A DNA stretch of 64,000 bases from Thermoleophilia bacterium (GCA_020845695.1 JADLFG010000019.1:1-64000); one strand, 5' to 3'; counted from the first letter of the stretch, positions 51,694 to 60,164 are shown. The notes: generated by a model not told the origin, from the letters alone. Program-made: numbers and translations.

Positions 51694-53895
51694 CTACTCC
51701 CGGCTCTGCGCCGGCGAGACAGCCCGCTCGGGGAAGTCGAATTCTACCTTGCCGTCCTCGCCGAGGACGAGACGAGCGCGAAACGGCTTCCCCGCGCGGC
51801 TGCGGAAGCCCGCGACCACCTCGGTCGTGCGGCCCTGCTCGAGCAGCTGGCGGGCCAGCTCGGGCGTGATCGTCCGGCCCGCGACCTTCTTCCAGATCAC
51901 GAAGCCGCAGCCGGGCTCCTCGCGGCTCTTCCAGCTCGTGCAGCCGTAGGCGCGGCTGTTCTCGCGGATGATCTCGCCGGTCGCAGCGCCGCAGCGCGGG
52001 CACGGGCCGAGCTCGACCCGCTCGGGACGCAGCTGCTCCCGGTCGAGCGCGTCGATCTGCTCGACGGTCTGGCGGGCGAGCCCCTCGACGTCCCTCATGA
52101 ACGCCGACCGGTCGCCCCGGCCGTGCTCGATGTCGAGCAGGCGCTTCTCCCAGTCGCCGGTCAGGTCGGGGCGCGTCAGCGGGTGCTCGTCCAGCATCGT
52201 CACGACCTGGAGGCCCTTCGGCGTCGGCACGAGCTCCTTGCCCGCCCTTTCGATGTACTCGCGGCGGATCAGCGTCTCGATCACCTCGGCGCGTGTCGCC
52301 GGGGTGCCGAGGCCGCGCTCCTTCATCGCCTGCGCGAGGTCCTCGTCGTCGACGAGCTTCCCGGCCGTCTCCATCGCGGACAGCAGCGTCGCCTCGTTGT
52401 AGCGGGGCGGCGGGCGCGTCTCCTTCGCCTCCGCGACCGCCTCCGCGCAGCGGATCGCCATCCCCCGCTCGAGCCGCGGCAGCTCGCCGCCCTCGGCGTC
52501 CTCCTCGTCCTGCGCCCGCGGCTCGTCGGGCTCGACGCCGTAGACGCCGCGCCAGCCCGCCTCGAGCGTGATCTTGCCCCGGGTGCGGAACGTCTCCCCC
52601 TCGACCTCGGACACGACGGTCGTGCGCGCGTACCTCGCCGGCGGGTGGAAGACCGCGAGGAACCGCTTCGCGACGAGGTCGAAGATCCGCCGCTCGTCCT
52701 CGGAGAAGCGCTCGACGTCGTGCTCGATGTCCGTCGGGATGATCGCGTGGTGGTCGTCGACCCGCTCGTCGTTCACGACCCGGCCGAGCGGGAGCTGGTC
52801 GAGCTCGAGCACGAAGCGGGCGAACGGCGCGTACCGCGCGATCGGAAGCAGTGTCTCCGCGGTCGGCTTGAGCTGGGCGACCAGGTCGCCCGAGAGGTAG
52901 CGGGACGACGTGCGCGGATAGGTGATCGCCTTCTTGTCCTCGTACAGCGACTGGGCCGCGCGCAGCGTGCGGCTCGCGGAGAAGCCGAACCGGCCGTTCG
53001 CGTCGCGCTGGAGGCTCGTCAGGTCGTAGAGAAGCGGCGCCCGCTCCGACTGCTCCTTGCGCACGACCTCCTTGACGACGCCCTCCCGTCCCGAGACGCG
53101 CGCCACCACGGCGTCCGCACGGCCGGGCTCCCGGATCCGGCTTTGCTCCCGCTCGGTCTCCCCGAGCTCGGGCGAGAACCACAGACCCGTGTAGCCGGCC
53201 CGGCTCGGCGCCTCGAAGGTGCCGTGGACGAGCCAGTACGGCTCGGGCACGAACGCCTGGATCTCCCGCTCGCGGCGCACGATCAGGGCGAGCGTCGGCG
53301 TCTGCACCCGACCGAGCGAGACGACGCCGCCGACGTACGCCCGGCCGCGGATCGTCGCGGCGCGGGTCGCGTTCATGCCGACGAGCCAGTCCGCCTCCGA
53401 GCGGGAGCGGGCCGCCCGCTCGAGCGGCTCCATCTGCTCCCGCGTGCGCAGGTGCGCGAAGCCCTCCTGGATCGCCTGCTTCGTCATGCTCGAGATCCAC
53501 AGGCGCTCGACCGGCTTGTCGACGCCGGCGGACTCCCAGATGTAGGCGAAGATCAGCTCGCCCTCGCGGCCCGAGTCGCACGCGTTCACGACCCGCTCGA
53601 CCTCGGCGCTGCGCAGCAACTTGTGGATCACCTTGAGCTGCTTCGTCGACTTCGGATCGCGCGGCTTCAGCTTGAACTCGCCCGGCAGGATCGGCAGGTC
53701 GGCCATCCGCCACTTCTTCAGCTTCTCGTCGTAGTCCTCGGGCTCGGCGAGCGCGACGAGATGGCCGACCGCCCAGGTCACGAGCGTCTCGTCCGACTCG
53801 AGGTAGCCCTCGTGTTTCACGAACTTCCCCTGCAGCGCCGCCGCGATGTCCCGACCGACCGACGGCTTCTCCGCGATGATAAGTGCCTTGCCCAC
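51694..53895 (-). CDS. topB: DNA topoisomerase III (type IA)
   Basis: Type IA topoisomerase of 733 residues that passes single strands and decatenates DNA. The Toprim domain has KALIIAEKPSVGRDIAAAL and the acidic DxDxxxE-type motif ACDSGREGELIFAYI. The active-site Tyr is in AITYPRTSSRYLS. RGLGTPATRAEVIETLIRREYI is the conserved domain IV segment. One C-terminal Zn-ribbon-like module is visible (CPRCGAATGEI, with later Cys residues). GTG 53895 lies eight bases after a TATGGT box; upstream open frame is not used. A second type IA enzyme (TopA) is expected elsewhere. It is divergent from the acyltransferase gene. Confidence 0.95.
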   Translation of the reverse strand: MGKALIIAEKPSVGRDIAAALQGKFVKHEGYLESDETLVTWAVGHLVALAEPEDYDEKLKKWRMADLPILPGEFKLKPRDPKSTKQLKVIHKLLRSAEVERVVNACDSGREGELIFAYIWESAGVDKPVERLWISSMTKQAIQEGFAHLRTREQMEPLERAARSRSEADWLVGMNATRAATIRGRAYVGGVVSLGRVQTPTLALIVRREREIQAFVPEPYWLVHGTFEAPSRAGYTGLWFSPELGETEREQSRIREPGRADAVVARVSGREGVVKEVVRKEQSERAPLLYDLTSLQRDANGRFGFSASRTLRAAQSLYEDKKAITYPRTSSRYLSGDLVAQLKPTAETLLPIARYAPFARFVLELDQLPLGRVVNDERVDDHHAIIPTDIEHDVERFSEDERRIFDLVAKRFLAVFHPPARYARTTVVSEVEGETFRTRGKITLEAGWRGVYGVEPDEPRAQDEEDAEGGELPRLERGMAIRCAEAVAEAKETRPPPRYNEATLLSAMETAGKLVDDEDLAQAMKERGLGTPATRAEVIETLIRREYIERAGKELVPTPKGLQVVTMLDEHPLTRPDLTGDWEKRLLDIEHGRGDRSAFMRDVEGLARQTVEQIDALDREQLRPERVELGPCPRCGAATGEIIRENSRAYGCTSWKSREEPGCGFVIWKKVAGRTITPELARQLLEQGRTTEVVAGFRSRAGKPFRARLVLGEDGKVEFDFPERAVSPAQSRE

Positions 53896-53903
53896 GGTGG
53901 AAC

Positions 53904-53909
53904 ACCATA
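53904..53909 (-). promoter_or_regulatory. TATGGT -10 box of topB, leaderless
   Basis: TATGGT on the minus strand (53909-53904) ends eight bases before the topB GTG start at 53895, with no Shine-Dalgarno between them. Confidence 0.5.
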
Positions 53910-53938
53910 GCGAGCGGTCCGGCTCCGGCGCGACGGCC

Positions 53939-54577
53939 GTGCCGGCCGCGCCCCCGCCGCCGACGGGGCTGTACCGGTTCGTGGTCGGGCTCTGCCGGCC
54001 GGTCGTCGCCGGCCCGTTTCGCCTCCGCGCCTCCGGGCTCGAGCACGTCCCGGCGGCCGGCGGCTTCGTCGTCGCGGCCAACCACACCTCCAACCTCGAC
54101 CCGTGGCCGCTCGGAATCGCCCTCTACCCGCGCCAGCTCCACTTCATGGCCAAGTCGGAGCTCTGGAAGCCGGGCCTGCGGACTGTGATGGGAGCGCTCG
54201 GCTCGTTCCCCGTACGGCGCGGCGAGGGCGACCGGGAAGCGTTCCGGACGGCCGTCCGGCTCTGCCGCGAGGGCCGCGTGATGGCGATGTTCCCGGAGGG
54301 AACCCGGCGCAGCAAAGGGCTGCGCAAGCGCCACCAGCCGCGCCCCCACAGCGGCAGCGCGCGGATCGCCCTCGCCGCGGGCGTCCCGATTGTCCCGGCC
54401 GCGCTGCGCGGCATGGACCGGCTCTCTCGCTTCGGGCCGGTGCACGTGTGCTTCGGCCCGCCGGTGCCGGTCGACGACCTCGCCCGGCCTGACTCGCGCG
54501 AAGCCGCCCGGGTCGCGACCGAGCGCCTCTGGGCCGAGATCCAGCGCCTCGAAGCGGAGCTCGCGGCCGAGCCCTGA
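53939..54577 (+). CDS. 1-acyl-glycerol-3-phosphate acyltransferase (PlsC-like)
   Basis: Membrane-associated acyltransferase of phospholipid synthesis, 212 residues. The catalytic HX4D motif is in VAANHTSNLDPWPLGIAL, and the acceptor-binding motif is AMFPEGTRRSKG. The third and fourth motifs correspond to GVPIVPAALRGM. GTG 53939 gives a compact N-terminus (VPAAPPPPTGLYRFVVGL); an upstream ATG at 53876 would run into the topB promoter. The stop overlaps the exonuclease ATG by one base. Confidence 0.88.
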   Translation: MPAAPPPPTGLYRFVVGLCRPVVAGPFRLRASGLEHVPAAGGFVVAANHTSNLDPWPLGIALYPRQLHFMAKSELWKPGLRTVMGALGSFPVRRGEGDREAFRTAVRLCREGRVMAMFPEGTRRSKGLRKRHQPRPHSGSARIALAAGVPIVPAALRGMDRLSRFGPVHVCFGPPVPVDDLARPDSREAARVATERLWAEIQRLEAELAAEP

Positions 54578-55431
54578 TGCCCACCGGCCGCCGGGCAGGT
54601 CAGGGCCCGCCGCTCCTCGTTGCGGACGGAGACTCGCTCGCGCACCGGGCCTTCCACGGGCTGCCCCGGACGATCCGGGACGGCCGTGGCCGTCCCGCCA
54701 ACACGCTCGTCGGCTTCGCGACGATGCTCGCCGCCCTCTGGCGCGCCGAGCGGCCGCGGACGGTACTGGTCGCCTTCGACACGCTGACGGCCCCGACGTA
54801 CCGAAACGGGCTCTTCCCCGGCTACCAGGCGGGCCGGGAGTTCCCGCCGGAGCTGACCGAGCAGCTCGATCGCCTCCCGGAGCTCGTGGGCGCGCTCGGG
54901 TTCCCGCACGCGCGGGCGGCCGGGTACGAGGCCGACGACTTCCTCGCCGCCGCCGCCCGCGCCGAGACCGCCCGCGGCGGGCGCACGCTCGTCGTCACGA
55001 GCGACCGCGACGCCTTCCAGCTCGCCTCCGCGGCGGTGACGATCCTCATGCCCAGGCGCGGGGTCTCGGAGCTCGAGCGGGTCGGGCCGGCGGAGGTGCG
55101 CGGGCGCTACGGCGTCGAGCCGGCCCAGGTGCCTGACCTGATCGCGCTGCGCGGCGACCCCTCGGACCGGCTCCCGGGGGCGCGCGGCGTCGGCGCCGTC
55201 AGGGCCGCCGGGATCCTGCGCGAGCACGGCTCGCTCGAAGCCGCGCTCGCGGCCGGCCGCTTCACGGCCGAAGCCGGCGCGCTGCGCACCTACCTCGCGA
55301 TCGCCCGCCTGCGCGACGACGCGCCGCTGCCGCCGCTGCCCGACACCGAGCCGGACTGGCCGGGCGCGGCCGCGCTCGCGGAGCGGTGGGGCCTCAGGCG
55401 CCTGGCGGAGCGCTTTCGCGCGGCGGCATGA
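54577..55431 (+). CDS. 5'-3' exonuclease (Pol I N-terminal/FEN family)
   Basis: A stand-alone flap-endonuclease-type protein of 284 residues. The metal-binding aspartates are in LLVADGDSLAHRAFHG, RAAGYEADDFLAAAA and TLVVTSDRDAFQLAS, and a helix-hairpin-helix DNA-binding segment is at LPGARGVGAVRAAGILREHG. Related to the first domain of DNA polymerase I, with a likely role in RNA-primer or flap removal. ATG 54577 is coupled to the acyltransferase (TGATG). The last 38 bases overlap the convergent lutC gene. Confidence 0.93.
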   Translation: MPTGRRAGQGPPLLVADGDSLAHRAFHGLPRTIRDGRGRPANTLVGFATMLAALWRAERPRTVLVAFDTLTAPTYRNGLFPGYQAGREFPPELTEQLDRLPELVGALGFPHARAAGYEADDFLAAAARAETARGGRTLVVTSDRDAFQLASAAVTILMPRRGVSELERVGPAEVRGRYGVEPAQVPDLIALRGDPSDRLPGARGVGAVRAAGILREHGSLEAALAAGRFTAEAGALRTYLAIARLRDDAPLPPLPDTEPDWPGAAALAERWGLRRLAERFRAAA

Positions 55432-55804
55432 TCACCACGTGCTCCTCACGGGGCCCGTGGACGCCGAGCGCCAGCACCTGCTCGATATCGGCGGAGCGGC
55501 TCGGCCCCGACACGATCGCGAGGCTCGACGGCAGCTCGCCGCGCACCGCTTCGAGCAGGGCCGCGAGCCCCGGCAGGACCCGGTCCTCCGAGACGACGCT
55601 GACGTGCACGTCGGGCAGGAGCGAGCGCGTCCGCGGCTCCGCCGGTGAGGCCGCGATCACGACGCCGCCCGGGTCGGCGAGCCCGTAGAGCGCCTCGGAG
55701 ACCGTCGCTCCGTCGAGCTCCGGGACGACGCGGTAGTGCACGGTGAAGCCGTTCCGCTTCAGGTTGGCGGCGAAGCGCTCGACGAGCGCTGCCCTCGTCG
55801 TCAC
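55394..55804 (-). CDS. lutC: LutC/YkgG-type LUD-domain protein, short form
   Basis: Third component of the lactate-oxidising LutABC complex. The 136 residues contain the LUD core: TTRAALVERFAANLKRNGFTVHYRV, then YGLADPGGVVIAASPAEPRTRSLLPDVHVSVVSEDRV and SLAIVSGPSRSADIEQVLALGVHGPREEHVVIM with the conserved GPSRSADIE motif. It is about 80-100 residues shorter than usual LutC at the N-terminus. GTG 55804 overlaps the lutB stop (GTGA), so the short form appears deliberate rather than truncated by misannotation. Confidence 0.88.
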   Translation of the reverse strand: MTTRAALVERFAANLKRNGFTVHYRVVPELDGATVSEALYGLADPGGVVIAASPAEPRTRSLLPDVHVSVVSEDRVLPGLAALLEAVRGELPSSLAIVSGPSRSADIEQVLALGVHGPREEHVVIMPPRESAPPGA

Positions 55805-57174
55805 CGCCAGCTCCGGAAACGCTTGCGCGCGAGCCGTGGCAGCGCTCGCCCCTCCGCCCAGGCCCGGCCGGGGCCGAGCCGGCCGGCCAGCGGCTGGCCG
55901 AGCCGGGCGACGAGGGTCGAGAGCCGGTAGCCGAGCGGCCGCGACCAGGCCAGCGACCACAGCGTCATCGCGATCCGCTCGCGCCACGAGCCCGCGTGGC
56001 GCTCGACGAGGTCGCGCCGCAGCTCGAGCAGCAGCTCGTGCAGGGGGATCTTGACCGGGCACGCCTCCGTGCAGGCGCCGCACAGGGACGAGGCGTGCGG
56101 CAGCGCGGGCGCGTTGCCGATGCCGACGAGCAGCGGCACGAGCACCGCCCCCATCGGGCCCGAGTAGACGGGGCCGTAGGCGGCCCCGGCGGTCTTGCGA
56201 AAGACGGGGCACACGTTCAGGCAGGCGCCGCAGCGGATGCACGCGAGCATCTCCTCGTACCGGGTCCCGAGCAGGTTACGACGGCCGTTCTCGACGAAGA
56301 CGACGTGGAGCTCCTCCGGGCCGTCCTCCTCCCCCTCGCGCCTCGGGCCGGTCACGAGGTGCGTGTAGCTCGTCAGCCGCTGACCGGTGCCGCTGCGCCC
56401 GAGCAGCTCGAGCAGCGGCGCCAGATCGGCCAGCGTCGGGACGAGCCGCTCGATCCCGGTGATCGCGATGTGCACCTTCGGGGCGGACGCGCAGAGCCGC
56501 CCGTTGCCCTCGTTCGTGACCGTTGCGATCGTGCCGGTCTCGGCGACCGCGAAGTTCGCGCCCGTGATCCCGACCTCGGCCTCGAGGAAGACCCGGCGTA
56601 GCTGGCGCCGCGCCGACGCGGTCAGCTCCTCCAGCTCGGCCGGGACGGGACGTCCCTCGACGCGCGAGAACAGCGCGGCCACGTCCTCTTTCGTCTTCTC
56701 GATCGCCGGCGCGATGATGTGCACCGGGTGCTCGCCCCCGAGCTGGAGGATGTACTCGCCGAGATCCGTCTCGACGGGCCGGATCCCCGCCGCCTCGAGG
56801 GCGGCATTGAGGCCGATCTCCTCGGTCACCATCGACTTCGACTTCGCGACCAGTTCCGCCCCGCGCCGCTCGCAGACCCCGACCACGTAGGCGCACGCCT
56901 CGGCGGGCGTGGCGCACACCTTCACGTGGCCGCCGCGGGCCTCGAGCGCCGCCGTGAAGCGCGCGAGCTGACCGTCGAGATCCCGGACGGCCGCCATCCG
57001 CACGTCGTGGGCGCGCTGGCGCAGCTCCTCCACGCTCGCGAGCTCGGCCCACGCCTCGAGCCGGTGGGAGCGCAGCCGCTCGACCGACGTGATCGCCCGC
57101 TGCACGTGCGCGTCGGCGAGCTTGGCGCGAGCGACTTCCCGGAAGCGGCCGGGAGCCTGCTCGAGCTTGCTCAC
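55801..57174 (-). CDS. lutB: L-lactate utilisation iron-sulfur protein LutB
   Basis: A 457-residue electron-transfer subunit of L-lactate dehydrogenase LutABC. It combines a LUD domain (KSKSMVTEEIGLNAALEAAGI, ETDLGEYILQLGGEHPVHIIAPAI, GANFAVAETGTIATVTNEGNG) with two cysteine clusters for [4Fe-4S] centres: CIRCGACLNVCPVFR and CGACTEACPVKIP, near residues 320-385. The C-terminal part is a conserved helical extension. GTG 57174 overlaps the lutA stop by four bases. It is the middle gene of lutABC. Confidence 0.95.
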   Translation of the reverse strand: MSKLEQAPGRFREVARAKLADAHVQRAITSVERLRSHRLEAWAELASVEELRQRAHDVRMAAVRDLDGQLARFTAALEARGGHVKVCATPAEACAYVVGVCERRGAELVAKSKSMVTEEIGLNAALEAAGIRPVETDLGEYILQLGGEHPVHIIAPAIEKTKEDVAALFSRVEGRPVPAELEELTASARRQLRRVFLEAEVGITGANFAVAETGTIATVTNEGNGRLCASAPKVHIAITGIERLVPTLADLAPLLELLGRSGTGQRLTSYTHLVTGPRREGEEDGPEELHVVFVENGRRNLLGTRYEEMLACIRCGACLNVCPVFRKTAGAAYGPVYSGPMGAVLVPLLVGIGNAPALPHASSLCGACTEACPVKIPLHELLLELRRDLVERHAGSWRERIAMTLWSLAWSRPLGYRLSTLVARLGQPLAGRLGPGRAWAEGRALPRLARKRFRSWR

Positions 57175-57875
57175 GCGAGCGCCCCGATCCCGCGGGCGAG
57201 CGCGCTCGCCAGGTGCACGACCGGCAGGCCGCCGGTCCGCTCGGCGCGCCCGCGCAGGTGCATCAGGCAGCCCGGGTCGGCGGTGACGAGCGCCTCGGCC
57301 CCGACCGCGTCGGCGCCGGCGAGCTTGTCGTCGGCCATCGCCACCGACAGCTCCGGCTGGCGAACCGAGAACGTGCCGCCGAAGCCGCAGCAGAGATCGG
57401 GGCGCGGCAGCATCACGACGTCGGCGCCCGAGCGCTCGAGCAGCCGGCGCGGCTGGTGGTGGACCCGCAGCTCGCGCAGCATGTGGCAGGAGTCGTGGTA
57501 CGCGACCGTGCGGTGCTCGTTCAGCCGCGGCACCGGCGCCTGGCGCTCGTCGAGGAACGCGGACAGCTCCCAGACGTCCCACGGCTCGGCGCCGAGCAGC
57601 TCGGGCAGGTAGCGGGCGACCATCGTCGCGCACGAGCCCGACGGGAGCACGACCGGCGCGGCGCGGGAGAACGAGCGCGCGAACGTGCGCGCGACCCTCC
57701 GAGCGGCGCGGCGGTGGCCGCTGTTGAACGCGGGCTGCCCGCAGCAGACCTGCCCGCGGGGGATCTCGACCTCGAAGCCGGCCTGACGGAGTAGCACCTC
57801 CGCGTCCGCGGCCGCCTCGGGGAACACGAGGTCGGTGAGGCAGGTTGCGAAGAGCTGCACGCGCTGCGCGCCCAC
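57171..57875 (-). CDS. lutA: L-lactate utilisation protein LutA (CCG-domain protein)
   Basis: A 234-residue heterodisulfide reductase-type subunit with two cysteine-rich CCG domains: EIPRGQVCCGQPAFNSG and PRPDLCCGFGGTFSV, plus the partner cysteines in LFATCLTDLVFP and YHDSCHMLREL. It accepts electrons from lactate together with LutB and LutC. GTG 57875 is seven bases after a TAGGCT box, so a leaderless mRNA starts the lutABC operon here. It is divergent from glnK-amtB. Confidence 0.94.
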   Translation of the reverse strand: MGAQRVQLFATCLTDLVFPEAAADAEVLLRQAGFEVEIPRGQVCCGQPAFNSGHRRAARRVARTFARSFSRAAPVVLPSGSCATMVARYLPELLGAEPWDVWELSAFLDERQAPVPRLNEHRTVAYHDSCHMLRELRVHHQPRRLLERSGADVVMLPRPDLCCGFGGTFSVRQPELSVAMADDKLAGADAVGAEALVTADPGCLMHLRGRAERTGGLPVVHLASALARGIGALA

Positions 57876-57882
57876 GGACGCA

Positions 57883-57888
57883 AGCCTA
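57883..57888 (-). promoter_or_regulatory. TAGGCT -10 box of lutABC
   Basis: Minus-strand TAGGCT (57888-57883) ends seven bases before the lutA GTG at 57875. The divergent glnK promoter begins at 57905, so the two regulatory regions are contiguous. Confidence 0.55.
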
Positions 57889-57904
57889 CTGAGCGCCGCC
57901 GCGG

Positions 57905-57933
57905 TTGCGTGCATCAGGCGCTTGCGCTACGCT
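57905..57933 (+). promoter_or_regulatory. Promoter of glnK-amtB
   Basis: TTGCGT (57905-57910) and TACGCT (57928-57933) have the ideal 17-base spacing. Transcription would begin near 57940 and leave a leader of about 95 bases before the PII ATG. Confidence 0.6.
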
Positions 57934-57972
57934 GCCGTCAGGTCGCCGAGGAAGGCGGCCGGCGGGGCATGG

Positions 57973-58006
57973 CGCCTCAGGAGCTTCGGGCTCCTGGGGC
58001 GTTTTT
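57973..58006 (+). terminator. Terminator hairpin in the glnK-amtB leader (putative attenuator)
   Basis: CGCCTCAGGAGC (57973-57984) pairs with GCTCCTGGGGCG (57990-58001) in a 12-bp stem with one G-U pair and a TTCGG loop. Five T residues follow (58002-58006). This is the best intrinsic terminator in the window, yet it lies inside the leader, 28 bases before the PII ATG. Upstream leader sequence GGTCGCC and GGCGGCC could form a competing stem. Conditional termination by a ligand, protein or small RNA is the natural reading. Confidence 0.75.
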
Positions 58007-58034
58007 CGTTGGTCCGAGACGGGCGGAGGTGGTG

Positions 58035-58385
58035 ATGGTCAAGGTCGAGGCGGTCGTGATCAGAGAGCGGGTCGAGACGGTGATCGACGCCGTCGAGGAG
58101 GAGGCGGGCCACATCGGCGTGACGGTGATCGAGGCGGTCGGCCACGGACGCCAGCGCGGGATCACGCACGAGTACCGCGGCCGCGTCTTCGAGTCGCGGT
58201 TCCTGCCGAAGGCGCTGCTCGTGTTCGTCGTCGAGGACGTGAAGGCGGACGCGGTCGTGCACGCGATCGCGGACGCGGCGCGCAGCGGGAACGAGTCCGG
58301 CGACGGGATCGTCTGGACGGCCGCTGTCGGAACGGTGCTGCACAACCGCAGCGGGCGCCCGCTCGAGGAGGTGGAGGCGAGATGA
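58035..58385 (+). CDS. glnK: PII nitrogen regulatory protein (GlnK/GlnB), lacking the modified Tyr
   Basis: Trimeric sensor of ATP/ADP and 2-oxoglutarate that plugs the ammonium channel. The 116 residues have the PII core with T-loop GHGRQRGITHEYRGRVFESR (residues 36-55) and B-loop AARSGNESGDGIVWTAAV. Aligned with E. coli PII, Tyr46 is kept (Tyr47 here), but the uridylylated or adenylylated Tyr51 is Phe52. Covalent control by GlnD is therefore not expected. ATG 58035 has GGAGGTGG upstream. The stop overlaps amtB (ATGA), the classic glnK-amtB pair. Confidence 0.94.
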   Translation: MVKVEAVVIRERVETVIDAVEEEAGHIGVTVIEAVGHGRQRGITHEYRGRVFESRFLPKALLVFVVEDVKADAVVHAIADAARSGNESGDGIVWTAAVGTVLHNRSGRPLEEVEAR

Positions 58386-59788
58386 GCGCCGCCGATCTGA
58401 CCGTGGCCGCGAGCACGATCTGGGTGGTGGTCGCGGCCGTGCTCGTGATCTTCATGCAGGCCGGCTTCGCGTTCCTCGAGGCCGGGCTGACCAGGATGAA
58501 GAACGTCGCGCACATCGCGGCCAAGACCGTGCTCGTGTTCGGCGTCGCCTGCGTCGTCTACTACGTCGTCGGCTTCGGGCTCGCGTTCGGCGACGGCGGC
58601 TCGGGCCTCGCCGGCGCTTCCGGCTTCGCCCCTTCCGTCGACGCGCTGCTCGCGATCGGGCAGGCCCCGTTCAGCTGGTTCGCGACGGTTCCGGCCAGCG
58701 CCGCGTTTCTGTTCCAGGTCGCGTTCGCCGGCGTCTCGCTCGCGATCGTCTGGGGCGCGATGGCGGAGCGCGCGAAGCTCTGGGTCTACCTCGTCTTCGG
58801 CGTCGCCTTCGTGCTCGTCTACTCCGTTGTCTCCCACTGGGTCTGGAGCCCGGACGGGTGGCTCTTCTCGCTCGGGATGCAGGACTTCGCCGGCTCGACG
58901 GTCGTCCACTACCAGGGGGCGCTCGCGGCGCTCGCGGGCGCGATCCTGCTCGGCCCGCGGATCGGCAAGTTCGACCGCCACGGGAAGCCGAACCCGATCC
59001 CCGGCCACAACATGGCCTACGTCACGCTCGGCGTGATCATCCTCTGGTTCGGCTGGTTCGGCTTCAACGCCGGCTCGACGCTCGGAGTCGCCTCCGGCGA
59101 CATGCTCGGCTTCTTCGGCTACGTCGCCCTGACCACCAACATCGCCGCCGCGAGCGGGGTGCTCGGGGCGGCAGCCGTCGCGTGGCTGGCGCTCGGCAAG
59201 CCCGACGTGTCGATGATGCTGAACGGGGCGATCGCGGCGCTGGTCGCGGTCACGGCCGCCTGCGGCTTCGTGGCGCCGTGGGCAGCGATCGTGATCGGCC
59301 TCGTCGCCGGAGCGATCGCCGTCGTCGGGGTGCTGTTCGTCGAGCGGATCGGCATCGACGACCCCGTCGGCGCGGTGGCGGTGCACGGACTCTCGGGCGT
59401 CTGGGGGACGCTCGCGACCGGCCTGTTCGCGCTCCCCTCCCTCGCCGCCGGCCTCGGCACGGGCCGCGGCGGCCTCGTCTACACGGGCAGCTTCGCCCAG
59501 CTCGGCACGCAGGCGCTCGGTCTGGCCGCGGTCGGCGCGTTCACGTTCAGCGTCTCGTTCGGCGTCCTCTGGGTGCTCGATCGGTTGCGCGGGATCCGCG
59601 TCGCCGAGGAGGTCGAGACGATGGGCCTCGACGTCTCCGAGCACGGCATGTGGGGCTACCCCGAGTTCTACATCCCCGTCCCCGGCGGCTACGGCACCGA
59701 GGCCCACGGCCACCTGGGCCGGCCGCACGCGCACGCCGCGCACCACCGGGCGACAGCCCGGCCGGAGCCGGTCACCGAGGCGGGCTGA
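58382..59788 (+). CDS. amtB: Ammonium transporter
   Basis: Trimeric ammonium channel of 468 residues with 11 membrane helices. Conserved pore features: MQDFAGSTVVHYQGALAALAGA (periplasmic Asp and first pore His), NPIPGHNMAYVTLGVIILWFGWFGFNAGS and AVAVHGLSGVWGTLATGLFALP (second pore His). The cytoplasmic tail is long and His-rich at its end (EAHGHLGRPHAHAAHHRA). ATG 58382 overlaps glnK by four bases, so channel and regulator are made together under the leader terminator. Confidence 0.97.
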   Translation: MSAADLTVAASTIWVVVAAVLVIFMQAGFAFLEAGLTRMKNVAHIAAKTVLVFGVACVVYYVVGFGLAFGDGGSGLAGASGFAPSVDALLAIGQAPFSWFATVPASAAFLFQVAFAGVSLAIVWGAMAERAKLWVYLVFGVAFVLVYSVVSHWVWSPDGWLFSLGMQDFAGSTVVHYQGALAALAGAILLGPRIGKFDRHGKPNPIPGHNMAYVTLGVIILWFGWFGFNAGSTLGVASGDMLGFFGYVALTTNIAAASGVLGAAAVAWLALGKPDVSMMLNGAIAALVAVTAACGFVAPWAAIVIGLVAGAIAVVGVLFVERIGIDDPVGAVAVHGLSGVWGTLATGLFALPSLAAGLGTGRGGLVYTGSFAQLGTQALGLAAVGAFTFSVSFGVLWVLDRLRGIRVAEEVETMGLDVSEHGMWGYPEFYIPVPGGYGTEAHGHLGRPHAHAAHHRATARPEPVTEAG

Positions 59789-59815
59789 CGCGCTGGCGTG
59801 TCGTCCCGGTCCGCG

Positions 59816-60157
59816 TCAGGCGCCCGCGAGCTCGCGGTAGTCCTCGCGGACCGGGACGAACACGTCGAGCACGCGGCAACCGGCGGGCCCCGCCCGGCCG
59901 CCGTGCTCGACGCCGCCCGGGATCTGGTAGGCATCGTCGGGCCCGAGCAGGCGCTGCTCGCCGCCGAACGTCATCGTGATCTCGCCGGCGAGGACGATCC
60001 CGAGCTGCTCATGTGGATGGCTGTGCAGCGGGATCTCGGTGCCCGGGTCGACATCGACGACGTTCAGCATCCCCGCCTCCCCGAACAGCGGGAACATCCG
60101 GGCCCCGGGGGCGAGCTCGACGGGCCGGTCCGCCGTCAGCTTCCTGATCTGGGTCAT
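59816..60157 (-). CDS. Cupin-domain protein (113 aa)
   Basis: A single small beta-barrel of 113 residues. Cupin motif 1 is IPLHSHPHEQLGIVLAGEITMTFGGE (His, His, Glu ligands) and motif 2 is YQIPGGVEHGGRAGPAG with the fourth ligand His. A divalent metal is therefore expected. Function is not deducible; such proteins range from dioxygenases to sugar-binding regulators. Divergent from the PfkB kinase gene, it may act in the same sugar-acid pathway. ATG 60157 has a TAGGGT box seven bases upstream. Confidence 0.88.
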   Translation of the reverse strand: MTQIRKLTADRPVELAPGARMFPLFGEAGMLNVVDVDPGTEIPLHSHPHEQLGIVLAGEITMTFGGEQRLLGPDDAYQIPGGVEHGGRAGPAGCRVLDVFVPVREDYRELAGA

Positions 60158-60164
60158 GCGCGGA

